64,000 nt of DNA from positions 1,116,001 to 1,180,000 of the forward strand of contig JAPFBL010000002.1 of the NCBI GenBank assembly GCA_026182355.1, in the 5' to 3' direction. A program made the position numbers and the translations under genes. Source of the stretch: Hermatobates lingyangjiaoensis (Eukaryota; Arthropoda; Insecta; Hemiptera; Hermatobatidae). Each line of letters opens with the position of its first letter. Position 1 is the first letter of the stretch. The notes beneath the pieces are model-generated. The model was not told where the DNA came from and did no database searches. It saw only the letters and a program-made list of their open reading frames with translations. Below, one piece after another: positions 47,985 through 59,410 of this stretch.

Positions 47985-48515
47985 TATGGCAAACTGTCAT
48001 ACCTCGTAAGATGATCTTGGAGTCGTTGGAGCGCTTTCGAACGTTGTCCGAAAAAGTGTCTTCGCTTTTTAGGTAAATCATTAAGTTGAAACACTTTGGA
48101 ATAACTTATTTCTTTATCAAGAGTTTCTTGGAAAATTATTGTGTATTTAAAAATAATTACTTGAAATTTAGTTTCTGTTCCATTAAAGAGAGAAATGGTA
48201 GATAATATTTAAATCTTAATCAGCAAAAAAGAAGTAATAATAATAATGTCTGACCCACAAAATGTCTTCTGTTCTAGGACAATAATCTAACCATGCGTTT
48301 TTAGACATCTATGAAGAGCTCATTTGGTCTAGTTACACGCATTTATACTAAGCCTACAAGTGAATGAGAATGTTCATTAGGTCACTGGTGATCAGTCTAA
48401 GGCTACATGCGACCTCGCAATAGGCTCCATGTGACCCATGAGTTACGTGGACGTCCGCAAGCGCTCCAACGACTCCAGGATCATCTTAGGTGGTATGGTG
48501 GCTTGCCATATTATT
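47985..48515. repeat. Inverted pair of about 68-bp segments
   Basis: AATATGGCAAACTGTCATAC through GGAGCGCTTTCG (47985-48048) is the inverted counterpart of CGGACGTCCGCAAGCGCTCC through TGGCTTGCCATATT (48449-48515), at about 80% identity. Each copy happens to be open in the same frame (KRSNDSKIIL and KRSNDSRIIL), so it may derive from coding sequence. Confidence 0.6.
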
Positions 48516-50418
48516 AATATAAATCATACTAACCTCAGTGGTAATAATAATATGCATGCATATAATATTTTTTTTAGTTATAGAAAATATCTCTTCCAAT
48601 GCTGGAAATCCACATATTGGCTTAATGTGACATTTCTACGCTTCAATATTACCAAATAATAATAGGCTTTTTTACCAAAGCAAGAACTATAGGTAGGCCA
48701 AATATGATTTTTCACTTGTAAAGTGTTAACATTTACGATAAATAATCTTCCTGCCATTGGCAGCCAGACATTATCATACATGGAATAAGGGGAGGACCTC
48801 AAAACGTCTAAATCTATCATAACCTGAAATATTTCTTTCCGTGATCACTACACTTTGTAGTAACCTATTAAAAATATCTATCTGCATGATAAGAAACAGA
48901 AATGAGTTCTTTAAATATATTGATCCAAACAATTTATAATCTGAGCGTATCGCCTATATTTGATCATAACTCTTAACTATATATAACACACATGTCCACC
49001 TTTACACTATAATTATTTTACCAGATTGGTAGGATCACTAAAGAACGGACGTAATGTCCCAGTCCAAAGAGCCCATGCATTTATCACGTGCAGGACGCTG
49101 GCATTCATACTTCCCTTAATATTTTTAAAATATTATTTTTTTAAACATCAAATTAACTCGCCGAAAACATTTAAAGATGTTTTAAAACCTTTTAAAGTGT
49201 AATAAATCTATTTAGTTCTATTCTGACCGAAAGTCAACGTAAACAAATCCCTCAAGACAGGAAGAGATTATTCTAAATCGATCTCAGTGTTTTAGGGGCA
49301 TATTGACTCTTCCTGTCATCCAAAATTCTTTATATTTTTATTATAGCATATTCATTTTTGATACATATTTTATGCAAAATTTAAAATTTTAAATTTATAC
49401 TCAGCAGTTTTGCATAAAAAAATTTCAACTATTTTTCTCAGTATATACCAATATCAGTTATACTATAGCAAAATTGCAATTCTTAGAGATGTGATTTGAA
49501 GGAAAACAAAAATGAGATCTTAATTTACACAATGGACAATAAACTGGGTTTTCTACGATTAAATATTGCGAGTAAGCCTATACAGTACATATTCACTATA
49601 CATGCTATTTTTTGGTATAACATCAATTGGATACATCAAGAGATGTGATCTGTAACCTCTTCCTATAAACTTTTCGATAATTCGAAACCCCACCACACAT
49701 ATGCGCAACATCATAAAAATTTTCAAACGTTGATGGTGGCAACCTCAAAACGTGTAAATCCGTTGTAATGAATATATATTTGAATTTAATATATACTATC
49801 TCGACCAAATATATTATAAAGTTTTTTTTTTATCGAGCTTTGGTCCAGTTTCATACAAACTTCGGACTCCCTACACCAACGTTTTGTTTATATTTGCAGC
49901 CCTAAGGAATAGGACGTCTCCAGATAAAATGTTGGAACAAGGTGTATATGATTTACTTAAAACTGGATCAAACAGTGATAAAAAAAAAGAATGTTATAAA
50001 TTGAATTTATCATGATTACTTTACTTTTGTTAAATAAAGTAAAAATACCCGTATCTCAGTTTCAATAATGCCAGTTTTAAATTGAATTTCACACATTCAC
50101 CAGAACTCTGCCATTCATCTTCACAATAGATGAATCAGTTGAAAACTGTTAGTTCAAAATTACGTCAAACCAGTTTTGCTGTTGATGTACAATATCTTTT
50201 GAAGATGGAGATACAGGGAAAGGTTCGTTATGAATACGAAAGGATGATTATCTAAGTTTATCAAGATGGATATCCACCTTTCCTATCAAGATGGACTTTT
50301 AAGATAGAACATCCAAAGATCAACATCACTTGGATGCAGAAATCGATGGTGGCTTTGAATAAAGACAACCTGATTAGAATGAAGGTCGAAATCGAGGAGG
50401 CTTATTTTACCTCAAGAG
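48516..50418. other. AT-rich DNA without recognised genes
   Basis: Two minus frames (48578-48820, 49623-49808) carry a shared GATTTA.ACGTTTTGAGG string that also occurs in the dispersed repeat of 12.8 and 45.1 kb. They are repeat-derived rather than genes. Confidence 0.35.
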
Positions 50419-50620
50419 GATTCAAGTTAACACTTGTTTGGTGATATGAATGCATTTATAGTTACATTACTTAATATGGAGAGCCATGATTCAAGTTAAC
50501 ACTTGTTTGGTGATATGAATGCATTTATAGTTACATTCCTTAATATGGACGGAATGATTCAAGTTAACACTTGTTTGGTGATATGAATGCATTTATAGTT
50601 ACCTTCCTTAATATGGACAG
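50419..50620. repeat. Three-copy tandem repeat, unit about 68 bp
   Basis: The unit begins GATTCAAGTTAACACTTGTT and ends ..TTAATATGGA. Copies start at 50419, 50488 and 50556 and differ at only a few bases, so the array is recent. Confidence 0.93.
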
Positions 50621-51471
50621 ATATATTAAGAAACATTACGAGGTAAATAAAAATGTCAACACTAAGAACCCTTTTTGAGCCCTAAAGCGATACACTAAAA
50701 CTAAAAGTTAATAAAATAATTGTTAACAAGAAACCTTAGGATAACTAAAACATACAGACTTAGATGGTTCTTTCTCATAGGAATATATTAAATATATTTA
50801 AACATTTTTATAAGTATTTCCCCTGATACTTATACAAGAACAGGCTCCTAACAGTACATTGTGTGTTTCTATAACTTCACAATTCGTTTTCAAGGTAAAA
50901 CCTCACCCGAAACTCCAGCAAAGTCACTGCAGAACCGCACCTCACCCTTAATCCACCAGAGCAGAAATGCTCCGATATTATCTCACCTAATGAGTTATTC
51001 TCATCAAATTAAAATATTTTTTCTGTATTTGTATATTACTTATACGCGTCAAGTTGAAGATGTCAGCTGGCCATTGAAAAAACATTGTTGTATAAATGGC
51101 TTGTTTTCAAGACCCGCACTTTCTAATTTTCGCACTTAGTTCTGTGTGTGGCTGTTTTTGGCACTCGTCATAGTTATGGACGATACAAGGATCATTAGTG
51201 AGATTAGCATAAGGCAGACTCACTACCAACGGCTTTACTGATAAACTGATGATGATTCGCTGAATGTATACTTCATACACAAACAAATAGCTTATGATAA
51301 AAAAAAAAGTATTTATAAGAGCTTATCGCAACAGATCTCAAAAGGTAAACACAAGCTAAACCTTAAGTATGTATAAAGGAGTATTTTAGTTTTTTTTTCT
51401 ATTCATAAATAAAAATGAACATGTTGTGAATGGAGCCTGTGAGTCTTGCATATGTTATAAAAATAACTTAC

Positions 51472-51583
51472 TTTTCTTCCTTGGTAAGAGGTGTAAGTGG
51501 AACCTGTTGAATATCGACTTGAAGGGTAGACATTTGAAGGTGAGAGAGAATGAGATGATGCCAAGAAGTGACACGACGACGTA
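51472..51583 (-). CDS. Putative exon encoding a Ser/Tyr-rich linker, gene unassigned
   Basis: The acceptor CTCAACCCCACCCCGATCAG has a strong pyrimidine tract, and the donor is AGAAAA|GTAAGT. Starting with the third base of a split codon, it reads TSSCHFLASSHSLSPSNV, YPSSRYSTGSTYTSYQGRK. Composition suggests a disordered linker. It is phase-compatible with the exon at 57805-57855 (GA|T = Asp). The two could be upstream GDAP2 exons, since the gene runs in this direction, but the sequence does not match the vertebrate GDAP2 linker and a joining exon before 33884 was not found. A different gene is equally possible. An alternative frame (MSTLQVDIQQVPLTPLTKEEK) is also open from an internal ATG. 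Confidence 0.45.
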
Positions 51584-52222
51584 CTGATCGGGGTGGGGTT
51601 GAGAAACATTGGTGGGGACGCAAGCCCCCACAGAAACTACCAAGACACGTACACGACCGCAGCCCTCAACAGTCCAACTTACGGACGAATCATGTTTGTT
51701 TTTGAAGAGCAGTGTGACATACAAAGGCGATCGATTAAAGTTAGAAAGTGTCTAGTATTACGTAAAGAGAGTATGTTTCTGCGGTTTCACGAGATATTGA
51801 ATTGTATTAAATCCTCCAATAAGTTTTGATGGATGATGCTAGCAGACGACTGGTTCTGAGTCACATCGGGATATCACCCTATCTCTTTAATCCTCAATTG
51901 AGACAGCTGCCAAGTACCTCTAGATAAATACAATGACTAACCATCTGTCACATAATACTTTCTTTCAATCTCAAAAAAAAACAATACACATGATTGCTCA
52001 ACTTTGTGAACTCAAAAACACCTTTAAACCAGTCAATCTATAAAGTCAGTTCTTGTCTATAAAGAAGTTCTTCTCAACCTATATCTACTACACGTGAATT
52101 CCTTTTGGATAACCGTTTTTATGTACACATAAACTTGTTTAGTAGTCATATTTAGAAATTATGAAAAAATATTATGTATGTTTTCATCTCAAATAAATAT
52201 TAGCACCTTGATAATATTTCCA

Positions 52223-52475
52223 CCTGGCCTTCGATTTATTCATGCGGGTGGTGAATAAATTTGAGCACGAATGTCCCTCGGAGAAGGACGTTAAACCGTC
52301 GGTCCCGAGCCTGTACTCGATAAAGATCGCTACTCTAAATACACTTGAGTTAGGCAAAATTTAGGACTCCCATTGTAGAATCAATCTTCATTGTGTGGTA
52401 TCACAAAGGGCCAATGGTCGACCCACATATGCTCTCTTATGGGGCTGCCACTGCAACCTAACTTAACCTAATATT
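52223..52475 (+). repeat. tRNA-derived SINE copy, head truncated
   Basis: Family body in plus orientation: CTTCGATTTATTCATGCGGG, then CTTGAGTTAGGCAAAATTTA, GTGTGGTATCACAAAGGGCC, and a tail GGGGCTGCCACTGCAACCTA ACTTAACCTAA. The tRNA-like head is missing. The tail again consists of CCTAA-type units. Confidence 0.8.
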
Positions 52476-52941
52476 TGAAATATCGTTTAGTGATACTTTA
52501 CTTCTCCTAGATTTAGTAAAGTTAAAGGTTGATTTCGGATTGAACAGTTAATAGTGAGGACTATTACAGTTAATGGATTCATTAAAGCTACAGGGTGTAT
52601 CATGTAAATACTGTGCTAATAATAGGAATCATGACACACTACTGCTCTGACGTGTAGATTCAGTGGAGAGTGACTGATTATCAGAGGTACCATATAAGCC
52701 ATTCCAGTATCTCAGTGGAATGTGTTTTTATGTACACATTCCATAAAAACATAGTTATGAGCTATAACTATTGCCCAGTATCTTCTTCTGGGTGCTCAGT
52801 GTTTCAACAGACAACAGTTAAATGTTTTATTCCAAGCGCTTCATGTATGGTTATAATGTTTGTAAGTACTTTTTTCAGGAGAAGTAGAATCTAATGTAGT
52901 ACAATCAGTTATTATGTGGTGTTTACTAATTGTACAGTAAA

Positions 52942-53114
52942 ATAGTCTCCACGTATAAAAGTTTAATAATATTAACAAGGCGTTTTGAACACGTAGTGTT
53001 TTTCTTCAGACATAAAACCAAGGATGAGTGTCTTAGTTTTATGTCTGAACAAGAACACTACGTATTCGCAATGCATGGTTATATTATTAAACTTCTATAT
53101 GTGGAGACTATTTC
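52942..53114. repeat. Hairpin element with hammerhead-like strand
   Basis: The outer arms TAGTCTCCACGTATAAAAGT/complement and inner arms ACGTAGTGTTTTTCTTCAGA/complement flank an 18-base loop. The minus strand of the left arm reads CTGAAGA, a stem ACAC.TAC.GTGT, and AAAACG, where the 18.9 kb relative has GAAACG. The plus strand of the right arm has CTGAACA. Only about 173 bp in all, with no coding. Confidence 0.75.
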
Positions 53115-53972
53115 ATTAACTGTTTTACTATACAAGGAAGTGGAATTTAAATAAATAAAGAATATTATTACCATGCAGGTTAATATAAAATGTAGTAATA
53201 CTAAATATGTACTACCTAAATATATACTAAAGCTACTACAAGTATATGCTGTATGTATACTGCTTAAGACTTATTGTACATTTTTCAACTTGTCTATATC
53301 CAACATTCCACAGCATGAGTTGCTCCCCAGTGGCGCACCTGGACTCATGAAACTAAGACCAACCCTAATTTGATGCTCTTTCTAATTCAATCCACATACC
53401 AGCGGATATTAACAATTATTAAACATAATGTATTAAATAATTTAACATAATTTACATTTTTAAATATTCATAAAGCATTTTTATAGATAATTTAAACAAA
53501 AAAATAAAAAAACGACTCCAAAATGATGGTGAGGTTTGAAGCACGTCATAACACATTATATAAGACACACTTATGTGTTTATAAAGTACAATTAAATTTA
53601 AATATTGACTGTTAGTTCTAACAATATTCACATCTTTTTTTGAAAATTTTGTCAGTACAGTAAAATGATACAGCCTATTTATCAGTCTTAGTTACTAATA
53701 ATATTTATCATACTTCCACAAATCATGCGAGTCAAAACATTACCTCTAATCTCTTTAAGATACCTAAAGAAATTTGAGAAACACTTATGAAAACGCCAAT
53801 TCAATTTAATTTACAAATATGCCCAAGATGGATGTCGTAACTTGTAGGCCTGGTTTCAAACATTTTAAATAACTAAACTATTTATTTAGAAGTGTATCTA
53901 ACGTTAGCATTAGTGTTAGTTACTACTACTACTAATTCGTATCAGTATTAGTGATAATTAGTACTATTTTTT
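53115..53972. other. AT-rich DNA, nothing supported
   Basis: One short GC-richer string, CCCAGTGGCGCACCTGGACT at 53326-53345, looks like the end of an element, but no partner was found. Confidence 0.35.
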
Positions 53973-54245
53973 TGTTTTTTGTTGTTGAGGGTAGAGGGAC
54001 TGATAAAGTCAGCCCTCCGATGCTGATTCCTCAAGGGAATATTGCACCTCCCATTGATTCATTGGAAGTCCTAAATTTTGCCCAACTCAAGTGCATTTAG
54101 AGTTCCTAAATTTAAGTTCAAGGTATTTAAGTTCAATTTGAGTTCAAGGTCTTTAACGAGTTCCTGACATGTAGAGGGTAGAGACCGAGGTGCTCAGATT
54201 TATTCACCTCCCACGTGAAAAAATCGAGGGCCAGAGTGGGTATCT
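53973..54245 (-). repeat. tRNA-derived SINE copy
   Basis: On the plus strand CTAAATTTTGCCCAACTCAA, GTCTTTAACGAGTTCCTGAC and AAAAATCGAGGGCCAGAGTG are family strings in the order of a minus-oriented copy. About 25 bases around AGTTCAAGGTATTTAAGTTC are duplicated internally. The head is incomplete. Confidence 0.7.
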
Positions 54246-54884
54246 AATATTAATACTTTGCACTTAAGTATTAGTATTACCTGAGTTCATCTATTATTAG
54301 GGTGATCCATAAAAATAATTATAAATAAGTGATGAAAACTGAAGAGAGTAAACGGTAATTTATAAACTTCCCTGATTTAAACTGAACAATGAGAACAGCA
54401 TCTCATTCGGAATTAGATATCTTACATACATTCTCATAACAAAAATCTCTGAATCATCACAAAAAAGAAAAATATAAATAGTTAAGTTTACGTAAAACAT
54501 TACTCATACTGTCTGAATATTTACTTTTGCTAGTGGATTTGATAATATTTTATAAATTAGAAAAAAAAATTTAAACTTTTGAGAAAAGAATTACTTCAAT
54601 TTGTTATTTACTTCTTTGAAACGGATAACTAACAATATTTTAATAATTGAAAGAATTAACTGCCTTGAAGATATATGTTTAAGACTTTCAACGATAGCTA
54701 TCAATTATAATTCATTTCTTAAATGATCTTATTTTATAGAACTTTGAATCTTTAAAAAAAGAACATTAAACGTTTATTATATGATAAAACTGTTAACATA
54801 AAAGCTATGAAAATTAAAAAGAAAAGAGGGGGCAATGGACGCAATGATACGAGGTCTGATAAAGATACGTGGAATCTTCAGTTG

Positions 54885-55065
54885 GTTCTAATAGCATCTG
54901 CTTGGTGGTGCTAGGTTCACATAGCTCAGCTGATTATCACGCTCCCCCGTTTGCAGATTTCTCCATTGCTATATTTCCCCGCATCAGGGTATTGACTTTG
55001 TCCACGTGTGAGACGTCAATTGACGTGGAAGGGTGTCCCAGATGTCGTCATCTTCATGTACTGTC
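54885..55065 (-). pseudogene. Mariner transposase fragment
   Basis: A minus-strand frame reads GHPSTSIDVSHVDKVNTLMR then GN before a stop. This corresponds to the linker between the two helix-turn-helix domains of mariner transposases (GRPSTS...V..V..L+..+RR). Catalytic parts are absent. It faces the larger mariner pseudogene at 55480. Confidence 0.6.
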
Positions 55066-55479
55066 AAGTCTTTAAAGTTCATGCCACTTCAAACAAGCCT
55101 TACGCTTTATAGCAACATCACTACAAACCAGTGATTAGGCAAGGTTTTTATTTCACTTGTTTACTGTAGAATCAATTTCAGGTAGTTCTGTCGATTCGAT
55201 AGATATCTTTGTATTCCTAATATCTAAAATCTGCGAAATATGTTAAAAATAATAAATTACCTGAAACAACGATAATCTATTGCAGTAATAAGTTTCCATT
55301 CACGAATATATAACCTTTGAAATTATTTAAGCTAAATATTTAACAGAACAACCTTAAATTAATCTTCACATATAAGAAAGATTTCACAGTAAACATGTGA
55401 AATAAAAATTAACGTCTAATTACTGGTTTTTAGTGAATTGCTATGAAGCGCAAGGCATGTTTGAAATGATATAAACTTT

Positions 55480-56360
55480 TAAGGGTGGTCGACAGTATAT
55501 GAGATGACGACGCCTGGACACCCACGTCAACTGACCCGTTGACAAAGTCACAACCTGGTGTAGGCAGATCAACGTTTGACTCCCAGGTAGCTTGCTAAGG
55601 GTATCAATTGGATCTTGCCATGATATTTTGATTTACCAATGAATAAGCACTAGGTGGTGCGACATTTGGGCCAAGCTTGACAACAAAAAAGCCCATTCGT
55701 CCAGATTTGTTAAGAACTGTTTGATCATTCAAAAGGAAATTTAAATTTCTGGTCAAGAATCGTAACAGGTGATGAATCATGGGTTGATTGCTATGACATT
55801 GAAACGCAGTCCCAATCACCCCAGTGGGAGGATGAAACGTTCCCCACACCTAAAAACCTCGTCAAGTTCGATTCAAGGCCAAGGTGGTGCAAACTGTTTT
55901 CTTCAATAAAAAAAAGCATGATGTTCACTACGAATACCTCCCTGAAATCTCCACAGTGAACCAGACATACTAGAATGAAGTTCTCAATCGTCTGAGGGAC
56001 GACATACATTGGAAAAGACCAGAAAGGAGTGGAGACTGGTTTTCTTGATCACAACGGCCCAGCAGGCTCAGTACTAAGAACGTGTAAGTTTCGGTCAAAC
56101 ACTCCATAACTGTAGCCCCTCCTCCTCTACCTGGTCTTGCAAGAGCCCTAAGAGGAAGAAGATTCAATACGATTCCTGAGATCAAGATAAATGCGAAGGA
56201 GTTGCAGGGCATTCCAAAAGAAGCTTATCATAACTGATTCAACAAGTGGAAGCATAGTTGGGTGTGTCTGTTGGGAAGGAGAGTCCTTGAAGGAGACCCA
56301 CATCTAAACCAATTACATTTCGTATTATGAGGTCAATCTGGGTATCCTTTGAACTTTGTT
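55480..56360 (+). pseudogene. Decayed mariner transposase
   Basis: Successive frames hold, in family order, a GISxGSC-like segment (VSIGSCHDIL), ITGDESWVxxYD as VTGDESWVDCYDIET (first catalytic Asp), a strip SQSPQWED..TPKNLV, then VHYEYLP, LNRLRDDIHWKRPE, WFLDHNGPA (second Asp, normally HHDNAPAH; here the D-N pair is retained as LDHN), and a degraded C-terminus with IPKEAYHN and LEGDPH. Several frameshifts and stops break it, so no enzyme can be made. The terminal inverted repeats were not located. Confidence 0.8.
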
Positions 56361-56519
56361 TGCAACGAACTAATACATTAGAAAGTCGACAGAATTATAA
56401 CTATCAAGTACAAATGATGTAAGGAGAACTAAATTAATTAAAACATTACCATACACTACACTGACAATATATACAATGAATATTGAATACATTGGTAAAA
56501 GTTAAACATCATCGTCATC

Positions 56520-56605
56520 GTTTGTGGTGTCACGCAAGGGGACAGTTCAAGGACTGAAGGAGTTCTTTTCTGGGACGGCCACTGCAACTCAACCTACTGT
56601 CATTA
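56520..56605 (+). repeat. SINE 3'-tail fragment
   Basis: GTTTGTGGTGTCACGCAAGG through GGGACGGCCACTGCAACTCA ACCTAC matches the end of the SINE family (TGTGGTATCACAAAGG, GGGGCTGCCACTGCAACCTA). The head and body are missing. Confidence 0.6.
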
Positions 56606-57804
56606 TTAAAAGATTGCTTTTTAACGATTGTTGTCAATAATTTCAGCTTTATTTCTCACAATGAATGAAGCAGAATTGAATTAAATATATCAAAGGTTAA
56701 CTTAACAAATTATATAAATATTTGGAAACTTTAATATCTAAAATCTTCGGAATATGTTTAGATGTTTAATTATCTGAAACACTGATAATCAGTAACAGTA
56801 ATAAAGCTTCTATTCGCAAATGATAAAGAGAAAAAATTATAACATATTATCCGAAGAAAGACTGTTAAACGAATGACTCAAGAAGTTCGCAGATATCACT
56901 TTATAAGTTTTCCATTCCATTATACAAAAATCCAGTTATAAATTAAACACAGTGTCTCTATTTCTTCTAAACATCTTGAATAAATTATAAATTATTAATA
57001 TCAAGATATTATCTCTTGATGTTTGGATAATACAGTGTTGTAACAAAATTCAGCTTTTTAAACACAATTTTTATATAACTTTTATTACGATAAAAACCTA
57101 CTCAAAAATAAATTATGTTATAATTTATTTTTCACGTTCACACATGAAACGGAGATGCAAAAGTGATAGTTAAAGTACCTCTATTAGTGTATAAAAGGTT
57201 AAGCTGATTTTTACATTCAGTGCTGCCATCTGTTCACAAACACCAAAACTACTTGACATTATTGAAATGTTTGTTTGATTTGGCAACCAAATTTCATTAA
57301 GCCTGTGATAATTTCGCCAAAACGAAAAAGTGCAGATTAATCAGTTACATCTCCGTTTTGCTTTTATTGGAAATCCTTTTAAGGTATTAAAAAACAAAAA
57401 GACAAATTCTTTTCACATTACTTATGTAGAGGCATGTTATTGGTCATGACTTAATACAAATTAAACATTGCATGAACGGAACTTCGATCGTACGTTTGGA
57501 GGGTGGAAAGCTGGAATAGGGTAAATAAACTTTATGCTAACACTACCCAGTATATTATTTATATTCATTACAAGGAAAAGACCTAAGGACCCACCAGTGA
57601 TTGACTCCATGAGACAAATTTTGCCAAAAAAAAGTTCAAAATACCTGGGTAATATATAGATTACTATTATATAGATAACAAGATAAGAGAGTTATTTCGT
57701 AACTAAGATCAAACTATGCTGAACAGAGAATTTGAGGTGAGAATATATTATTATTGTTAAAATTATACAAAACACGACAGAAAGAAGATAAAGTACAGAC
57801 TTAC
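56606..57804. other. AT-rich DNA, nothing supported
   Basis: No exon or element ends were recognised between the SINE tail and the putative exon at 57805. Confidence 0.35.
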
Positions 57805-57855
57805 TCGCGTTCCGTCCTTCGACGTGGGGAGATCTCTTTCACATCATCCTCTCTT
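57805..57855 (-). CDS. Putative small exon, gene unassigned
   Basis: A 51-nt candidate exon with donor CGCGA|GTAAGT and a weak acceptor AAAAGACTAG. In phase it reads REDDVKEISPRRRTER with a split last codon that joins the 51472-51583 exon as Asp. The charged, Arg-rich sequence is plausible for a disordered linker. It could belong to GDAP2, whose vertebrate linker contains a VPERQIRIS segment, but the likeness is too slight to assign it. Confidence 0.4.
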
Positions 57856-58458
57856 CTAGTCTTTTACCGATGACAAACAACAGTTAGAAATATTGAATTC
57901 AGTAGGTGTATATTTTATCTTTTTTCTGCATCGTGTTTTGTGTAATTTAAAGTTTTATAGTTCGTGTGGACAGTTTCTTCAATTTAGTATATTATTATTG
58001 TATGACATGCTGTCTCATCAAAGTCAGCTCTGTCTTTAAGGATAAGCTTGGATTACAGAGGCTAATAATACTTGTTTACTAGTGACTGCATCAGCACCTA
58101 CGGTTGGAAAGATCTTCCACATGACAAATCACTTATACATACACCAATGATCCACGCATAACTCAACTGGTGTTCCCAGATTCATCACCAACAGCCATTC
58201 CATGAAGAGATAGAACTAGAAAGTAGGTCAAAGAAAGTACTTTTTGAGAAAGAACTTACAGTGAACTTTGTTTCAGACACCTTTGCCATAGAAAGATAGC
58301 TCTTACAGGACAGGTCTCAGTGGACCATCCAATCCTCAAAAAAGTGAAGTGAAGCGATGATACTCCACAAAAACTGCTAATTTAGCATAATATTCTCAAT
58401 TAGTTTTATTCCAAGATAGTCGTGATAAATATAACCATCCACAAGAAATTCACTATAG

Positions 58459-58623
58459 AAATTTTTCAAAGCTACTGCTCGTGAAGTGAAAGAAGTTGCC
58501 TTTGTGACAAGAAATAGTCTACTGGATGAAGAAGAAAGAAGGCGTCGCTCCCTCATCATTGTGCAGAAAAAATTAAACATGTCCATAGAATATACAGAAA
58601 ACAGGAATTCACACCTGTTATAT
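58459..58623 (+). CDS. Putative exon, charged coiled-coil-like sequence, gene unassigned
   Basis: After an acceptor-like TTCACTATAG the frame reads KFFKATAREVKEVAFVTRNS, LLDEEERRRRSLIIVQKKLN and MSIEYTENRNSHLLY, then TAT|GTGACC as a possible donor. The K/E/R-rich pattern suggests helical coding sequence rather than chance, since the surrounding DNA is AT-rich. It is phase-compatible with 59411-59587. No family was recognised. The minus-strand frame over the same bases is Ser/Leu-rich and reads like a shadow. Confidence 0.4.
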
Positions 58624-58929
58624 GTGACCTCAAACTTTTTATTCTATTCACTCTGAAAAACTTAAGTAATTCAACGATTTAAATAATAAGTTGCAGATTA
58701 GTTATTTGCCAAATCAAAAAGTCAATATTTTATTTTATTCTTGGACTTGCCTCAAGATATCCGTGAACTTGATTGGTCAAAATCTGTCATATGTTTAATT
58801 TATATTATGAGAATTTCAGTTTTGCACTTTTCAAATTATTGAATCTCCCAATAATCTGATATTACTTACACATTTTTCAGAACTTAATAATTTTATGAAG
58901 ATGCCATTCACAAAATTTAGACGTTCTAG

Positions 58930-58955
58930 TTCAAAAAAAAAAAAAAAAAAAAAAA
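58930..58955. repeat. Poly(A) tract
   Basis: An uninterrupted run of more than 20 A residues between the two putative plus-strand exons. It could be the tail of a retrotransposed sequence, but no coding body precedes it in a clear way. Confidence 0.9.
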
Positions 58956-59410
58956 ACTGAAGTAGTTTATTAAAAAAAATGTGATGTACGAGTACTCGTA
59001 ATACAATACCCTTTTCATTTGAAACAATTTGGCCCAAAACTATACAGTTAGATACAACATTTCTTATTAGGAGTTACTTTTATGTTTAATTCCATTATGA
59101 AACGTCAAACAGCGTGACAAGTAGTGTTCAAAAACTTTCAGACTCAATTAAATATTTTTGAGCAGAACTCAAAAATGTCCTTCAGTTTTATTGAAAAACT
59201 CTGTTTTTTTTTTAAAGTTATTTATAATATCAAATCCATAACAGCTGCAAAATTTCAACTCTCTAGACTCCACGAGTTGTAATCTCTATCCCTTCTCAAT
59301 AATGTATCAATCAATTCTTCTATTAAAACTGTAATATTTTCAGTTATTTACATATAATAAATCTCTTTATTTCTGATTTAACAATAGATTATCAACAAGT
59401 ACTGTCACAG

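Noticed and set aside
51593..51829. Plus-strand 78-codon frame
   Set aside because: It is next to and antisense to the better supported minus-strand exon at 51472-51583, and has no splice or domain support of its own.
53326..53345. CCCAGTGGCGCACCTGGACT as a hAT or LINE terminus
   Set aside because: No matching inverted end, target duplication or coding sequence was found nearby.
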